Source: an uncultured Eubacteriales bacterium (GTDB lineage Bacteria; Bacillota; Clostridia; Oscillospirales; CAG-272). Taken from it: DNA of 60,239 nucleotides. Below are positions 8,004-16,380 of the stretch, one piece after another (position 1 is the first letter of the stretch; each line of letters starts with the position of its first letter). The stretch lies in assembly GCA_900545935.1 (NCBI GenBank), contig URAP01000011.1, positions 1 through 60,239 on the forward strand, written 5' to 3'. The notes under the pieces were generated by a model. It was not told the DNA's origin and did not search any database. It saw only the letters and a list, made by a program, of their open reading frames with translations. Both the position numbers and the translations under genes were made by a program.

Positions 8004-8901
8004 GAGAAACGCCGCGTATCATATCTACAAGTCTCTCTGCCGCCGCCGACAGCGGCGTATCCGTGCGATAGGCAAGATACATCGAGCGTACCGGCAGCGG
8101 CGGAAGCAGCGGTATCTCACGCAGCGCTCCGCTCTCGATATCCCACCGTGCAAAATCCTCGACTATATATGCGATACCGAAGCTGCGGCGTGCAAAATCA
8201 AGTATAAGATCGCTCGTGGCGAGCTCGATATCCGGCTTTTTCAGTCCCGGCATACAGCTGTCGAGATAGCTGCGGGTGCTCGTCCCCTCCTCGAGCATGA
8301 TAAGCGGGTGGCGGCATAGCTCGGCGGGGGTAGCGCCGTTCGGATAGAGCGCGGCATACCGCTCGGTTGCGACGGCAATATCGTGCACATCGCGCACACG
8401 CAGGCAGGCAACGCCGCTTTCAGGCTCGAGCGGTCCGCTGACTACGGCAAAGTCGATAATTCCCTCCCGCAGCGAACGCAGCGAGCGCGGCGTAGGCGCA
8501 TTGGTCACCGTTATGCGTACGAGCGGATAGTTCTGCTTAAAGCGCTCGATGTAGTCGAGAAGAAAAAATTTCAGCGTCATATCGCTTGCGCCGACCCGCA
8601 GAACGCCGCCCTCAAGCCCGTTCATCGCCCGCAGCTTGTCCTCGCCCCGCTCGAGCTGCTCGAGCGAGCGGCAGACATGCTCGTACAGCACCTGCCCCTC
8701 TTCGGTCAGCGTGATACCTCGGCTCGAGCGATTGAACAGCTTCACTCCGAGAGAAGCCTCGAGCTGTGCTACGGCGTTGGAGACCGCAGGCTGAGAGACA
8801 TAGAGACGTTTTGCCGCGCCGGATATACTGCCGCAGCGCGCCGCCTCACAGAATACCGGATATAGCGAAAAGCGCTCTCCGGCGGAATTTCGTTCGCTCA
8901 C
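7993..8901 (-). CDS. LysR-family transcriptional regulator
   Basis: A 302-residue LysR-type regulator. An N-terminal winged helix-turn-helix (about 11-70; SISGAAKRLYVSQPAVSNAV, then LFNRSSRGITLTEEG) is followed by a periplasmic-binding-protein-like effector domain (about 95-295). The start is GTG, preceded by GGAGGTG; it overlaps the TGA stop of the upstream carboxypeptidase gene by 4 bases (GTGA), so the two are translationally coupled. The stop codon lies inside repeat copy B, giving a C-terminal Arg-Gly-Gly. LysR genes are usually divergent from their target, so sitting as the second gene of an operon is less common. Effector and targets are unknown. Confidence 0.93.
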   Translation of the reverse strand: MSERNSAGERFSLYPVFCEAARCGSISGAAKRLYVSQPAVSNAVAQLEASLGVKLFNRSSRGITLTEEGQVLYEHVCRSLEQLERGEDKLRAMNGLEGGVLRVGASDMTLKFFLLDYIERFKQNYPLVRITVTNAPTPRSLRSLREGIIDFAVVSGPLEPESGVACLRVRDVHDIAVATERYAALYPNGATPAELCRHPLIMLEEGTSTRSYLDSCMPGLKKPDIELATSDLILDFARRSFGIAYIVEDFARWDIESGALREIPLLPPLPVRSMYLAYRTDTPLSAAAERLVDMIRGVSRGG

Positions 8902-9986
8902 TGTGCTGCACCTCCGGCATTGTTTCCGGCGGCAATGCCGGAACCGCTCTCTGATACCGCACCGTCGGCGGCATCGGTCTCCGGCGGGGTATACGGCTCG
9001 GAATACGAGACTGCATAGCCGCCGCAGGCGGTGCCGCTTATCGAATAGGTCTCGCTGTACTCCTCGCCTATCTCGATACCGGTAGCTCCGGCGGGCGCGG
9101 CAGTAACAAAATACATCGTATACTTCGTATCGGAGGTAGTCAGCTCGAGCGGATTGAGCGCGGTATGCTTCTGCAACAGCTCGAGATACTCCTCGAGGCA
9201 GAGATCCTTCTCGGTCATATAAAGCGCATGAGGCACTCCGACATAGCGGAAATGCCAGTCCTCACCGCTGATACCGGTTATTGCTGTCTTCGATTCATCA
9301 TAGCGGCGGACAAGTCCGAAATCGGCACAATGCTCAATGACGTAGGCATAGTCCTCCGAATCGTCGAGATGCATAGCTATGCCCTCGTCGGTATACACCG
9401 AAAGGTCGAAGCAGAGACCGGTATGATGCTCGCTGCAGCCGGGCATTGCAACGTACTTTTTCGCATAATCAATGCCCTTGGAATCGACACGCGAGGAATA
9501 TATCTCGACCTGCTCGTCATAGCTGCGGTAGCCGCTCGCGATCAGCAGCTCACGGCTTCCGCTCTGCTCGTAAAAGGCATCCGATAGGTCTCTCAGCGCG
9601 TTCATAGCCTCGGGTCGCAGGCGAATGTCACTCGAGGCGAGCTTGACATGCTCGCCCATCCCCTCCTCATAAAGGTTGACGAGCTGCTCATCCTCGGGAA
9701 AGCTGTATGCATGTGTCGCATTGACAAGCACGAGCGTTCCGGCATTCTCGCTGCCGGGCTGCATGTTTACGGTAAATTTTGCGGGTGCCGGCGGCTCGGT
9801 CTCGATGTCTTTCGCAGAGGTAGTCTGCACGCTGTCCGTGCGATCCGCACCGCCTATCCCGCCGTCTCCGCCGCGCGAGGCTATCATCCGCAAGCCGACG
9901 GCAACAGCCGCCGCAATAATAACGACCGTCAGGGTAATAAGGACGGCAAATCCCGCTCTGCCGCTCTCTCCGTTTCGCTTTGACAT
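8898..9986 (-). CDS. Membrane-anchored M15 (VanY-like) D-alanyl-D-alanine carboxypeptidase
   Basis: This is probably a zinc D,D-carboxypeptidase trimming peptidoglycan stem peptides outside the membrane. One N-terminal membrane helix (about 12-36) is followed by a linker and an M15B domain (about 85-265). Zinc ligands are visible: the SEHHTGLCFD motif gives His187 and Asp194, and EDWHFRYVG gives His245; SGYRSYDEQ is the family substrate motif. A further ~110 residues follow the domain: a short beta-rich piece and a Gly/Ala/Ser tail. The start ATG follows GAAAGGAAAG. No vancomycin-resistance genes are nearby, so a housekeeping or cell-wall-stress role is more likely than resistance. Confidence 0.9.
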   Translation of the reverse strand: MSKRNGESGRAGFAVLITLTVVIIAAAVAVGLRMIASRGGDGGIGGADRTDSVQTTSAKDIETEPPAPAKFTVNMQPGSENAGTLVLVNATHAYSFPEDEQLVNLYEEGMGEHVKLASSDIRLRPEAMNALRDLSDAFYEQSGSRELLIASGYRSYDEQVEIYSSRVDSKGIDYAKKYVAMPGCSEHHTGLCFDLSVYTDEGIAMHLDDSEDYAYVIEHCADFGLVRRYDESKTAITGISGEDWHFRYVGVPHALYMTEKDLCLEEYLELLQKHTALNPLELTTSDTKYTMYFVTAAPAGATGIEIGEEYSETYSISGTACGGYAVSYSEPYTPPETDAADGAVSESGSGIAAGNNAGGAAQ

Positions 9987-10053
9987 AGTAGCTTTCCTTT
10001 CTCAGGTGCATTTTTTCGCCCGCAGTATACGCTCGGGCGGCATTCTCTGCCCG

Positions 10054-10095
10054 AAAGCAAACGGGACCGTACCGCAGCAGCAGCGGCACGATCCC
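10054..10095 (-). terminator. Intrinsic terminator of pfkA
   Basis: On the minus strand GGGATCGTGCCGC pairs with GCGGTACGGTCCC around a 7-base loop and is followed by GTTTGCTTT. It lies between the pfkA stop codon and the carboxypeptidase start. The U tract is interrupted, so strength is uncertain. Confidence 0.6.
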
Positions 10096-10110
10096 GGCAA
10101 ATTATCTCGG

Positions 10111-11226
10111 TCAGTTTGATATGCGGTTTGCGGTCTCGTACAGCTTCTTGAACGCTGCGAGCTTGCGATCGCAGAATGTATGCATATCGGCTATCTGCTC
10201 GGGGGTATACTTAGCCTCGAGCTCACCGGGCTTGACCTTGCCCTTATAGAGGCGGTCGAGCGAGAGCGCATAGCCGATGTCCATGCCGACGACCTGATCG
10301 TTCTGCAGGCACATAACGAGGTTGCTCTTGCCTGCGAGCAGCTCCTCGACTGCGGCATCTCCGAGTCTTGCGGCGAGGAGACGGTCGCGAAGTGTAGGCG
10401 ATCCGCCGCGAACGACGTGTGCCAGACGCGCGAACTTTGTCTCTATACCGGTCTTTTCCTGAATGCGCTTAGCGAGCTTCTCGCTGTACTCCTTATCGCC
10501 TGCTGCGTCGAGCGGGATACCCTCGGCGACCATGACAATGAAGTTGCGCTTTCCGCTCTCCTTCTGAGCGATGAGTTTTGCTATACAAGCATCCTCGTCA
10601 AAGGGGATCTCCTTGACTGCAATAGCGGATGCGCCGGTCGCAATTCCTGCCTCGAGCGCGATATAGCCTGCCGCTCTGCCCATTACCTCAACGACGTTGC
10701 AGCGGCGGTGAGAGTCGCAGGTGTCGCGGAGACGATCAACCATCTCGACGACGGTGTTCATAGCGGTATCAAAGCCGATAGACTCGTCGGTGGAGGTGAT
10801 ATCGTTGTCGATGGTGCCGGGAAGTCCGATGCAGGGTACGCCGTAGTTTGTAAAGTCGGTCGCGCCGCGGAAGGTTCCGTCTCCGCCGATAGCGACGATA
10901 CCGTCGATTCCGAGCTCCTCGCAGGTACGCTTAGCAGCGAGAATTCCCGCCTCCTCCTTGAACTCGAGGCATCTGTCCGACCAGAGCATCGTGCCGCCGC
11001 GGGAGATGATGTTGTCAACCGCACGGTTGTCAAGATGAACGGTACTGTCAAGCTCCTTGCCGTCCACTATTCTCTTGGTATGGATAAGCCCCTTATAGCC
11101 CTCGTAGATACCGATGACCTCGACTCCGCGGGAGATCGCCGCGCGTGCTACCGCGCGAACTGTTGCGTTCATACCGGGGGCATCTCCGCCCGAGGTAAGA
11201 ACCCCTATCTTTCTGAATTTAGCCAT
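10111..11226 (-). CDS. pfkA: ATP-dependent 6-phosphofructokinase
   Basis: This enzyme phosphorylates fructose 6-phosphate to fructose 1,6-bisphosphate in cytoplasmic glycolysis. The N-terminal ATP loop LTSGGDAPGMN, GGDGTFRGA (Gly117, the ATP-type residue; PPi-dependent enzymes have Asp), PGTIDND (136-142, Gly137 again ATP-type, with the catalytic Asp) and MGRAAGYIAL are all present. At 371 residues it is about 50 longer than the classical bacterial enzyme, with the extra mainly at the C-terminus. The ATG follows CAGGAG. It has its own promoter and a probable terminator, so it is monocistronic. Confidence 0.95.
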   Translation of the reverse strand: MAKFRKIGVLTSGGDAPGMNATVRAVARAAISRGVEVIGIYEGYKGLIHTKRIVDGKELDSTVHLDNRAVDNIISRGGTMLWSDRCLEFKEEAGILAAKRTCEELGIDGIVAIGGDGTFRGATDFTNYGVPCIGLPGTIDNDITSTDESIGFDTAMNTVVEMVDRLRDTCDSHRRCNVVEVMGRAAGYIALEAGIATGASAIAVKEIPFDEDACIAKLIAQKESGKRNFIVMVAEGIPLDAAGDKEYSEKLAKRIQEKTGIETKFARLAHVVRGGSPTLRDRLLAARLGDAAVEELLAGKSNLVMCLQNDQVVGMDIGYALSLDRLYKGKVKPGELEAKYTPEQIADMHTFCDRKLAAFKKLYETANRISN

Positions 11227-11264
11227 TATACTGTCTCCTGACTGTATTATCTTATTTTACTATA

Positions 11265-11293
11265 TTTATACTGCAAAAGTACATTTTTTTCAA
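11265..11293 (-). promoter_or_regulatory. Sigma-A promoter of pfkA
   Basis: On the minus strand a -35 box TTGAAA (11288-11293) and a -10 box TATAAA (11265-11270) are 17 bases apart. The predicted transcript begins about 30 bases before the pfkA start codon. Confidence 0.8.
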
Positions 11294-11462
11294 GAGTTTT
11301 TTGAAAATTCGCAGTAAAATTTTCCGTCTGCATGCGCTTTGCGCGCTGCGCGGGGAAAGCGACGGTAAAATATACCACTCGGAGCATCCGAGCGATATAA
11401 AAATCCTTCAGCTGTTACCGCTCTCCGAGTTTCCTGTCTGCGCTTTTTTGCCGAACCGCCGC
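11294..11462. other. Gene-free spacer left of repeat copy C
   Basis: This spacer sits between the divergent pfkA and ruvC transcripts. It contains a short GCGC-rich stretch (11332-11350) and, near 11438-11462, a TCTGCGCTTTTTTGCCG block resembling the right end of the MITE-like element. No gene or RNA could be recognised. Confidence 0.5.
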
Positions 11463-11675
11463 GAGGAGAGATAAAAAAGATGCAGAAGCGTCGAAAATCG
11501 TCACGTCGCCGTACTTACGTACGGCAGAGGCGATTTTCGGCGGTAGAAAAAGCGGATAATCATTCCTTTGGAGAAATCCGATAGGATTTCATCAGCTTTC
11601 ATCGTATTTGTGCCGAATAAAAGCCTAATAATTGCTCTTATCCGCTTTTTCGGTCTGCGCTTTTTTAGCCTCCCC
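11463..11675 (+). repeat. MITE-like intergenic element, copy C
   Basis: This 213-bp copy has the inner stem GCCGTAC TTAC GTACGGC nearly perfect, the GAAATCC/GGATTTC hairpin, and the right end TTTTTTAGCCTCCCC. It is followed at 11679-11714 by a second, diverged right end (CTTTTTCGGTCGGACGATTTTTTAGCC). Unlike the other copies it lies between two divergent promoters, not at the 3' end of a gene. Confidence 0.87.
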
Positions 11676-11737
11676 GAGAGCTTTTTCGGTCGGACGATTT
11701 TTTAGCCCCCCGGTGGTACAATGTTTACAAAATCGTT

Positions 11738-11766
11738 TTGACAAACACCGCTTTATATGATATAAT
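11738..11766 (+). promoter_or_regulatory. Sigma-A promoter of the ruv operon
   Basis: A perfect TTGACA at 11738-11743 and a perfect TATAAT at 11761-11766 have a 17-base spacer. The ruvC start codon is about 75 bases downstream. Confidence 0.92.
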
Positions 11767-11840
11767 AAAATGATTTTTCATACCCGCATGCAAGCGGGTG
11801 CGAAAACAGGCTGGAGCAAGCCGGAGAGGAGCTGTGCGGA

Positions 11841-12341
11841 ATGCGTATACTCGGCATAGACCCGGGGCTGGCCACGGTCGGTTACGGCGTTATCGAATAT
11901 AACGAGCCGCACTTTTCGGTGCTCGGATACGGCGCGGTGACAACACCTGCGCACACCGAGATAACCAAGCGACTCTCCATGATATACGATGATATTTCGG
12001 CGCTTATCGCCCGCTATGATCCGACCGAGCTTGCCATAGAGGAGCTATTCTTTAACACCAACGCAACGACCGGTATCGCGGTCGCGGAGGCGCGCGGGGT
12101 CATTCTGCTCTGCGCGGAGCGGCTCGGGCTAAAGGTCTCGGAATACACCCCGCTTCAGGTCAAGCAGGCTGTAGTCGGCTATGGACGCGCGGAGAAGCGG
12201 CAGGTCATTGAAATGACCAAGAGCATACTATCGCTCACGGTAACGCCGAAGCCCGACGACACGGCGGATGCGCTTGCCATCGCCCTCTGCCACGCGCATA
12301 CCGGAGGCAGTAAGCTTGCATCCTACTACAACCTGAAATAA
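11841..12341 (+). CDS. ruvC: Holliday junction resolvase RuvC
   Basis: RuvC is an endonuclease that cuts Holliday junctions during recombinational repair, working with RuvAB. The 166-residue RNase H-like fold shows the acidic active site: Asp7 in GIDPG, Glu67 in AIEELFF, and the Asp139-Asp140/Asp143 cluster in PKPDDTADALA. The length is typical. The start ATG follows GAGAGGAG. It is the first gene of ruvC-ruvA-ruvB and follows a consensus promoter. About 200 bases without a recognisable gene separate it from ruvA. Confidence 0.96.
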   Translation: MRILGIDPGLATVGYGVIEYNEPHFSVLGYGAVTTPAHTEITKRLSMIYDDISALIARYDPTELAIEELFFNTNATTGIAVAEARGVILLCAERLGLKVSEYTPLQVKQAVVGYGRAEKRQVIEMTKSILSLTVTPKPDDTADALAIALCHAHTGGSKLASYYNLK

Positions 12342-12538
12342 CGGCACTCCTGCACGACGATACAACGGAACCGAGGAGGTCGGATCGACTCGGTGATGAG
12401 GCAATTTTAAGCGGTACCACGTCGGAAAAGGACGGTCGTACGATCGGTCTAAGCGTCGGTGATGAGCGGTAAGGTAATATGCGGTCGGGTCGAACGGCGT
12501 TCGGCTCTGTAAAAAAACAGCTGAAAAAGAGGCACAGA

Positions 12539-13144
12539 ATGTTTTATTCGATAACGGGAAAGGTAATACATACCGATGCGGGATCGGTGGTGCTCGAGGC
12601 GGGCGGCATCGGCTATCGCCTGACGGTCAGCGGAAGAACGCTCGGCTATGCGGCAGACGGCGCGTCGAAGGGCGATGTGCGCCTATACACATATCTCTCG
12701 GTGCGTGAGGACGGTATCGAGCTGTTTGGTTTTCGCGACGAGAGCGAGCTCGACCTATACAAAAAGCTGATATCCGTCTCGGGAGTCGGTCCGAAAATGG
12801 GCATTGCCCTTCTCTCGGCTCTGTCGCCGGAGGAGATCGCTCTTGCGGTAGGCGGCGGGGATTACAGGATGCTGACCCGTGCGCAGGGTGTAGGCAAGCG
12901 CACGGCAGAGCGGATAATCCTCGAGCTGCGCGACAAGCTCGGAGCAATGCCTGCCGGCGGCGATGCGGAGGATATCGGAGCGGCGGCAGCGCCGCAGGAT
13001 CCCGGCAAGGCGGAGGATGCGGAGAGCACGCTGCTCGTGCTCGGCTACGGCAGAGCAGAGATCGCAGCCGCGCTGCGCGGAATAGATATGCAGGCGCTGT
13101 CGCTGGAGGACATCATCAAGGCGGCACTGAAAAAGCTGATGTGA
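12539..13144 (+). CDS. ruvA: Holliday junction branch migration protein RuvA
   Basis: RuvA binds four-way junctions and loads the RuvB motor. At 201 residues it has domain I (OB fold, about 1-62, MFYSITGKVI), helix-hairpin-helix domain II (about 65-145; ISVSGVGPKMGIALLSALSP and RAQGVGKRTAERIILELRDKLG), an acidic linker, and the C-terminal RuvB-contacting domain III (about 155-201). The open frame runs upstream to 12479, but MFYSITGKV is the conserved N-terminus and is preceded by AAAAAGAGG. ruvB follows 185 bases later. Confidence 0.95.
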   Translation: MFYSITGKVIHTDAGSVVLEAGGIGYRLTVSGRTLGYAADGASKGDVRLYTYLSVREDGIELFGFRDESELDLYKKLISVSGVGPKMGIALLSALSPEEIALAVGGGDYRMLTRAQGVGKRTAERIILELRDKLGAMPAGGDAEDIGAAAAPQDPGKAEDAESTLLVLGYGRAEIAAALRGIDMQALSLEDIIKAALKKLM

Positions 13145-13329
13145 CGGCTCGCCGCCGATCGGGCGGTATGCCGATCGACTGTGATAAGGGCAGCGAACGA
13201 GCGTGACCGGAAGGAGGCTGCCTCGCATTGCAGAGCTTTGAGGCGGAGGCTGTCTGAACAGGCGGTAATGAACATACGGTAATGTGATATGGATCGGCAG
13301 AAATAAGGATCGATAGGGGGTAATGCGGA

Positions 13330-14451
13330 ATGATAGAGGAAAATTTCTCGGGCGGAGCCGGATTTTTCGATAGAGATGAGGAGGAGAGCCGTGTGCTCTC
13401 GAGAGTCGAAACTCCCGAGGACCGCGAGGCGGAGCCGACGCTCAGACCCCGCCGCTTTGAGGATTATATCGGACAGACCAAGGTCAAGGAAAACCTGAAA
13501 ATATACATAGAGGCGGCAAAGCAGCGCGGCGACGCGCTCGACCATGTGCTGCTGTACGGCCCTCCCGGTCTCGGAAAGACCACGCTTGCGGGAATAATCG
13601 CCGCAGAGATGGGCTCGAATCTGCGCATAACGAGCGGTCCCGCCATAGAAAAGACCGGCGATCTTGCCGCGCTTCTGACGAGTCTCTCGGACGGCGACAT
13701 TCTGTTTATCGACGAGATACACCGGCTTCAGCGCTCGGTGGAGGAGATTCTCTACCCCGCCATGGAGGACGGCTCGCTCGATATAATTATAGGCAAGGGA
13801 CCCGCCGCGCGCAGCATACGCATAGATCTGCCGCACTTTACGCTCGTAGGCGCGACCACAAGGGCGGGACAGCTGTCTGCGCCGCTGCGTGACCGCTTCG
13901 GCGTTGTGCTGAAGCTCGAGCTGTATGATCCGGAGGATCTGAAAAAGATAGTCACTCGAAATGCCGGAATACTCGGCATACTCATCAACGAGCAGGGCGC
14001 TATGCAGATAGCCTCGCGCTCGCGCGGAACGCCGCGTATAGCCAATCGTCTGCTGCGCCGCGTGCGCGACTTTGCCCAGGTCTCGGGCAGCGGGATTATC
14101 GACGGCGAGACCGCAAATTATGCACTCGGAATGCTCGAGGTGGACGACCGCGGGCTTGACAATGTAGACCGACGCATGCTCGAGGCGATCGTCCGCATCT
14201 ACGACGGGGGTCCGGTCGGGCTTGACACGCTCGCCGCTTCCATAGGCGAGGAGGCTGTGACCATCGAGGATGTGTACGAGCCGTATCTAATGCAGATAGG
14301 CTTTCTCACACGTACACCGCGCGGACGCTGCGTCACCGCGCTTGCGTGTGAGCATCTCGGACTGCGCTGTCCGGGCATAACCGAGCCTGCGGGACATGGA
14401 ATACAGAGCGGCGTGCCCGAACAGACCTCAATGTTCGACGGCGAAGAATAA
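13330..14451 (+). CDS. ruvB: Holliday junction branch migration ATPase RuvB
   Basis: RuvB is the AAA+ hexameric motor that pumps DNA through the RuvA-bound junction. At 373 residues it has an N-terminal extension of about 35 residues, the RuvB signature RPRRFEDYIGQ, Walker A GPPGLGKT (77-84), Walker B with DEIHR, sensor region GATTRAG, and a C-terminal winged helix (DRRMLEAI...GGPVGLDTLAASIGEE). The start ATG follows GGGGG. A following methyltransferase gene begins 60 bases later and may be cotranscribed. Confidence 0.96.
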   Translation: MIEENFSGGAGFFDRDEEESRVLSRVETPEDREAEPTLRPRRFEDYIGQTKVKENLKIYIEAAKQRGDALDHVLLYGPPGLGKTTLAGIIAAEMGSNLRITSGPAIEKTGDLAALLTSLSDGDILFIDEIHRLQRSVEEILYPAMEDGSLDIIIGKGPAARSIRIDLPHFTLVGATTRAGQLSAPLRDRFGVVLKLELYDPEDLKKIVTRNAGILGILINEQGAMQIASRSRGTPRIANRLLRRVRDFAQVSGSGIIDGETANYALGMLEVDDRGLDNVDRRMLEAIVRIYDGGPVGLDTLAASIGEEAVTIEDVYEPYLMQIGFLTRTPRGRCVTALACEHLGLRCPGITEPAGHGIQSGVPEQTSMFDGEE

Positions 14452-14511
14452 AAAGAATAAGTAATAGATAAGCAAGGCACCGCGCAAAACGCGGCGACGG
14501 GAGATAACGCA

Positions 14512-15402
14512 ATGTGGACAGCAGACGGATGGAAGGACTATGAACTGATAGACACCTCGGACGGCGAGCGGCTCGAGCGGTGGGGAAGCTATACCCTCAT
14601 CCGACCCGACCCGCAGGTGGTATGGCACGGAAGACGCGCAAGCGCCGCGTGGCGGCATGCCGACGGCGCATACCATCGTTCCTCCTCGGGCGGCGGCAGC
14701 TGGAACAACGGTCGGCGGCTTAAGAGTGAGTGGAATATCGGCTATGATCTCGGCATCGGCGAGCACCTGACCTTTATCGTCCGCCCGACCGGCTTCAAGC
14801 ATACCGGTCTTTTCCCCGAGCAGGCGGCAAACTGGGAGTGGTTCACATCGCTGATAAAATCGCGCATTGCCTCAGACAGACCGGTGCGAGTGCTGAATCT
14901 GTTTGCATATACCGGCGGCGCTACGGTCGCGGCAGCGGCAGCGGGCGCGTCGGTGTGTCATGTAGACGCGGCAAAGGGAATGGTCGCGCAGGCAAAGGAG
15001 AACGCGCGGCTGAGCGGTCTCGGCGAGGCGCCGATACGCTACATTGTCGACGACTGCAAGAAGTTCGTCGAGCGCGAGCTGCGCCGCGGCAAGGTCTACG
15101 ACGCGGTTATAATGGATCCCCCATCCTACGGGCGCGGGCCGTCCGGTGAGATATGGAAGCTCGAGGACAGCATCGACGACCTGATACTGCTCGCCTCGCG
15201 CGTCCTTTCGGACGACCCGCTTTTCTTCCTCGTCAACTCGTACACAACGGGTCTTTCACCGTCGGTGGTCAGCTACATAATGGGCACGATACCGGCATTT
15301 GACGGCGGAGTGCTTGAAGCTCAGGAGCTCGGGCTTCCGGTGACCGAAACGGGAATGTCTATACCCTGCGGCTCGTCCGCGCGGTGGTCGGCTGAATTAT
15401 GA
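14512..15402 (+). CDS. Class I SAM-dependent methyltransferase, RlmI-like (probably rRNA)
   Basis: A 296-residue S-adenosylmethionine-dependent methyltransferase. The SAM-binding glycine-rich motif LNLFAYTGGATVAAAAAG lies near 128-145, an acidic post-motif HVDAAKG follows, then VDDCKKFVERE and the catalytic-loop motif MDPPSYGRGPSGEIWKLE near 204. This arrangement is typical of COG1092-like large-ribosomal-subunit methyltransferases; the exact target base cannot be read off. It lacks the N-terminal PUA domain of RlmI proper. It sits between ruvB and the ECF genes; cotranscription is likely from spacing. Confidence 0.82.
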   Translation: MWTADGWKDYELIDTSDGERLERWGSYTLIRPDPQVVWHGRRASAAWRHADGAYHRSSSGGGSWNNGRRLKSEWNIGYDLGIGEHLTFIVRPTGFKHTGLFPEQAANWEWFTSLIKSRIASDRPVRVLNLFAYTGGATVAAAAAGASVCHVDAAKGMVAQAKENARLSGLGEAPIRYIVDDCKKFVERELRRGKVYDAVIMDPPSYGRGPSGEIWKLEDSIDDLILLASRVLSDDPLFFLVNSYTTGLSPSVVSYIMGTIPAFDGGVLEAQELGLPVTETGMSIPCGSSARWSAEL

Positions 15403-15489
15403 CCTCAGTGCTTATCGGGGGAACGGCAGCCGGATAAATAAAAAGCATAGAGCACGGCAGACACAGAAGCAGATACAGAAGGAGAGAGC

Positions 15490-16380
15490 ATGGCAGAGGC
15501 GTTTATACACGTCGAGGATCTCCGATTCTCATATGAGGACGGAGAGAGCGGCGAGAGAACAGAGGTATTGCACGGGATCGACCTCGATATTGAGGAGGGG
15601 TCCTTTGTCGCGGTGCTCGGGCATAACGGTTCGGGCAAATCGACGCTTGCCAAGCTGCTCAATATGATCCTGCTGCCTGACAGCGGCAGGATAGTGATAG
15701 ACGGGCGGTGGATAACCCCCGACATGGACGACGACGAGGTAGCGGCTGTTCGCCGCGATATCGGAATGGTGTTTCAGAATCCCGACAACCAGATAGTCGC
15801 GACTGTTGTCGAGGAGGATGTTGCGTTCGGACCCGAGAATCTCGGTGTTCCTCCGGAGCAGATACGCGCCCGTGTAGACGCTGCGCTCGAGGCTGTGGGA
15901 ATGACCGAGTTTGCGCGCCATTCGCCGCATCAGCTGTCGGGCGGACAGAAGCAGAGGGTGGCTATCGCCGGCGTTATCGCGATGGAGCCTCGTTGCATCA
16001 TATTCGACGAATCGACCGCGATGCTCGACCCGCAGGGACGTGCGGAGGTCATGCGGACGATAGGCAGACTCAACCGCGAGAAGGGCATAACCGTGCTGCA
16101 TATTACGCACAATATGAACGAGGCGATAGAGGCTGACAGAGTTATCGTTATAAATGACGGCAGGATATGCCTCGACGATAAGCCTCGCAGGGTGTTTTCG
16201 CATCTCTCGCAGCTCGGCGAGATGGGACTTGACGTTCCGCAGGTCACCGAGCTTGTCGCAGCGCTCTCGGAGAGCGGCTTCCGCGCGCAGGACGGCTCGT
16301 TGCTTCCTCAGGACATTATCGGCGAGGAGGAGGGTGCGGAGCTTATTGCCGCCGCTCTCGGCTTCGGAGGTGCGGAATGA
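15490..16380 (+). CDS. ecfA1: Energy-coupling factor transporter ATPase EcfA1
   Basis: One of two ATPases of the group II ECF module that powers vitamin/cofactor uptake through exchangeable S components. At 296 residues it has Walker A GHNGSGKST (44-52), a Q-loop with MVFQNPDNQI, signature LSGGQKQR, Walker B CIIFDESTAMLDP and H-loop ITHNM. The start ATG follows GGAGAGAG. The stop overlaps the next start by 4 bases (ATGA). No S-component gene is in the window, as expected for a shared module. Confidence 0.95.
   Translation: MAEAFIHVEDLRFSYEDGESGERTEVLHGIDLDIEEGSFVAVLGHNGSGKSTLAKLLNMILLPDSGRIVIDGRWITPDMDDDEVAAVRRDIGMVFQNPDNQIVATVVEEDVAFGPENLGVPPEQIRARVDAALEAVGMTEFARHSPHQLSGGQKQRVAIAGVIAMEPRCIIFDESTAMLDPQGRAEVMRTIGRLNREKGITVLHITHNMNEAIEADRVIVINDGRICLDDKPRRVFSHLSQLGEMGLDVPQVTELVAALSESGFRAQDGSLLPQDIIGEEEGAELIAAALGFGGAE

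Noticed and set aside
8898..9986. Vancomycin-resistance vanY
   Set aside because: Only the carboxypeptidase family is shared; no vanHAX or VanRS-like genes are present.
12342..12538. Extra gene between ruvC and ruvA
   Set aside because: The ~200 bases have no frame with a start signal; the upstream extension of ruvA lacks a ribosome-binding site.
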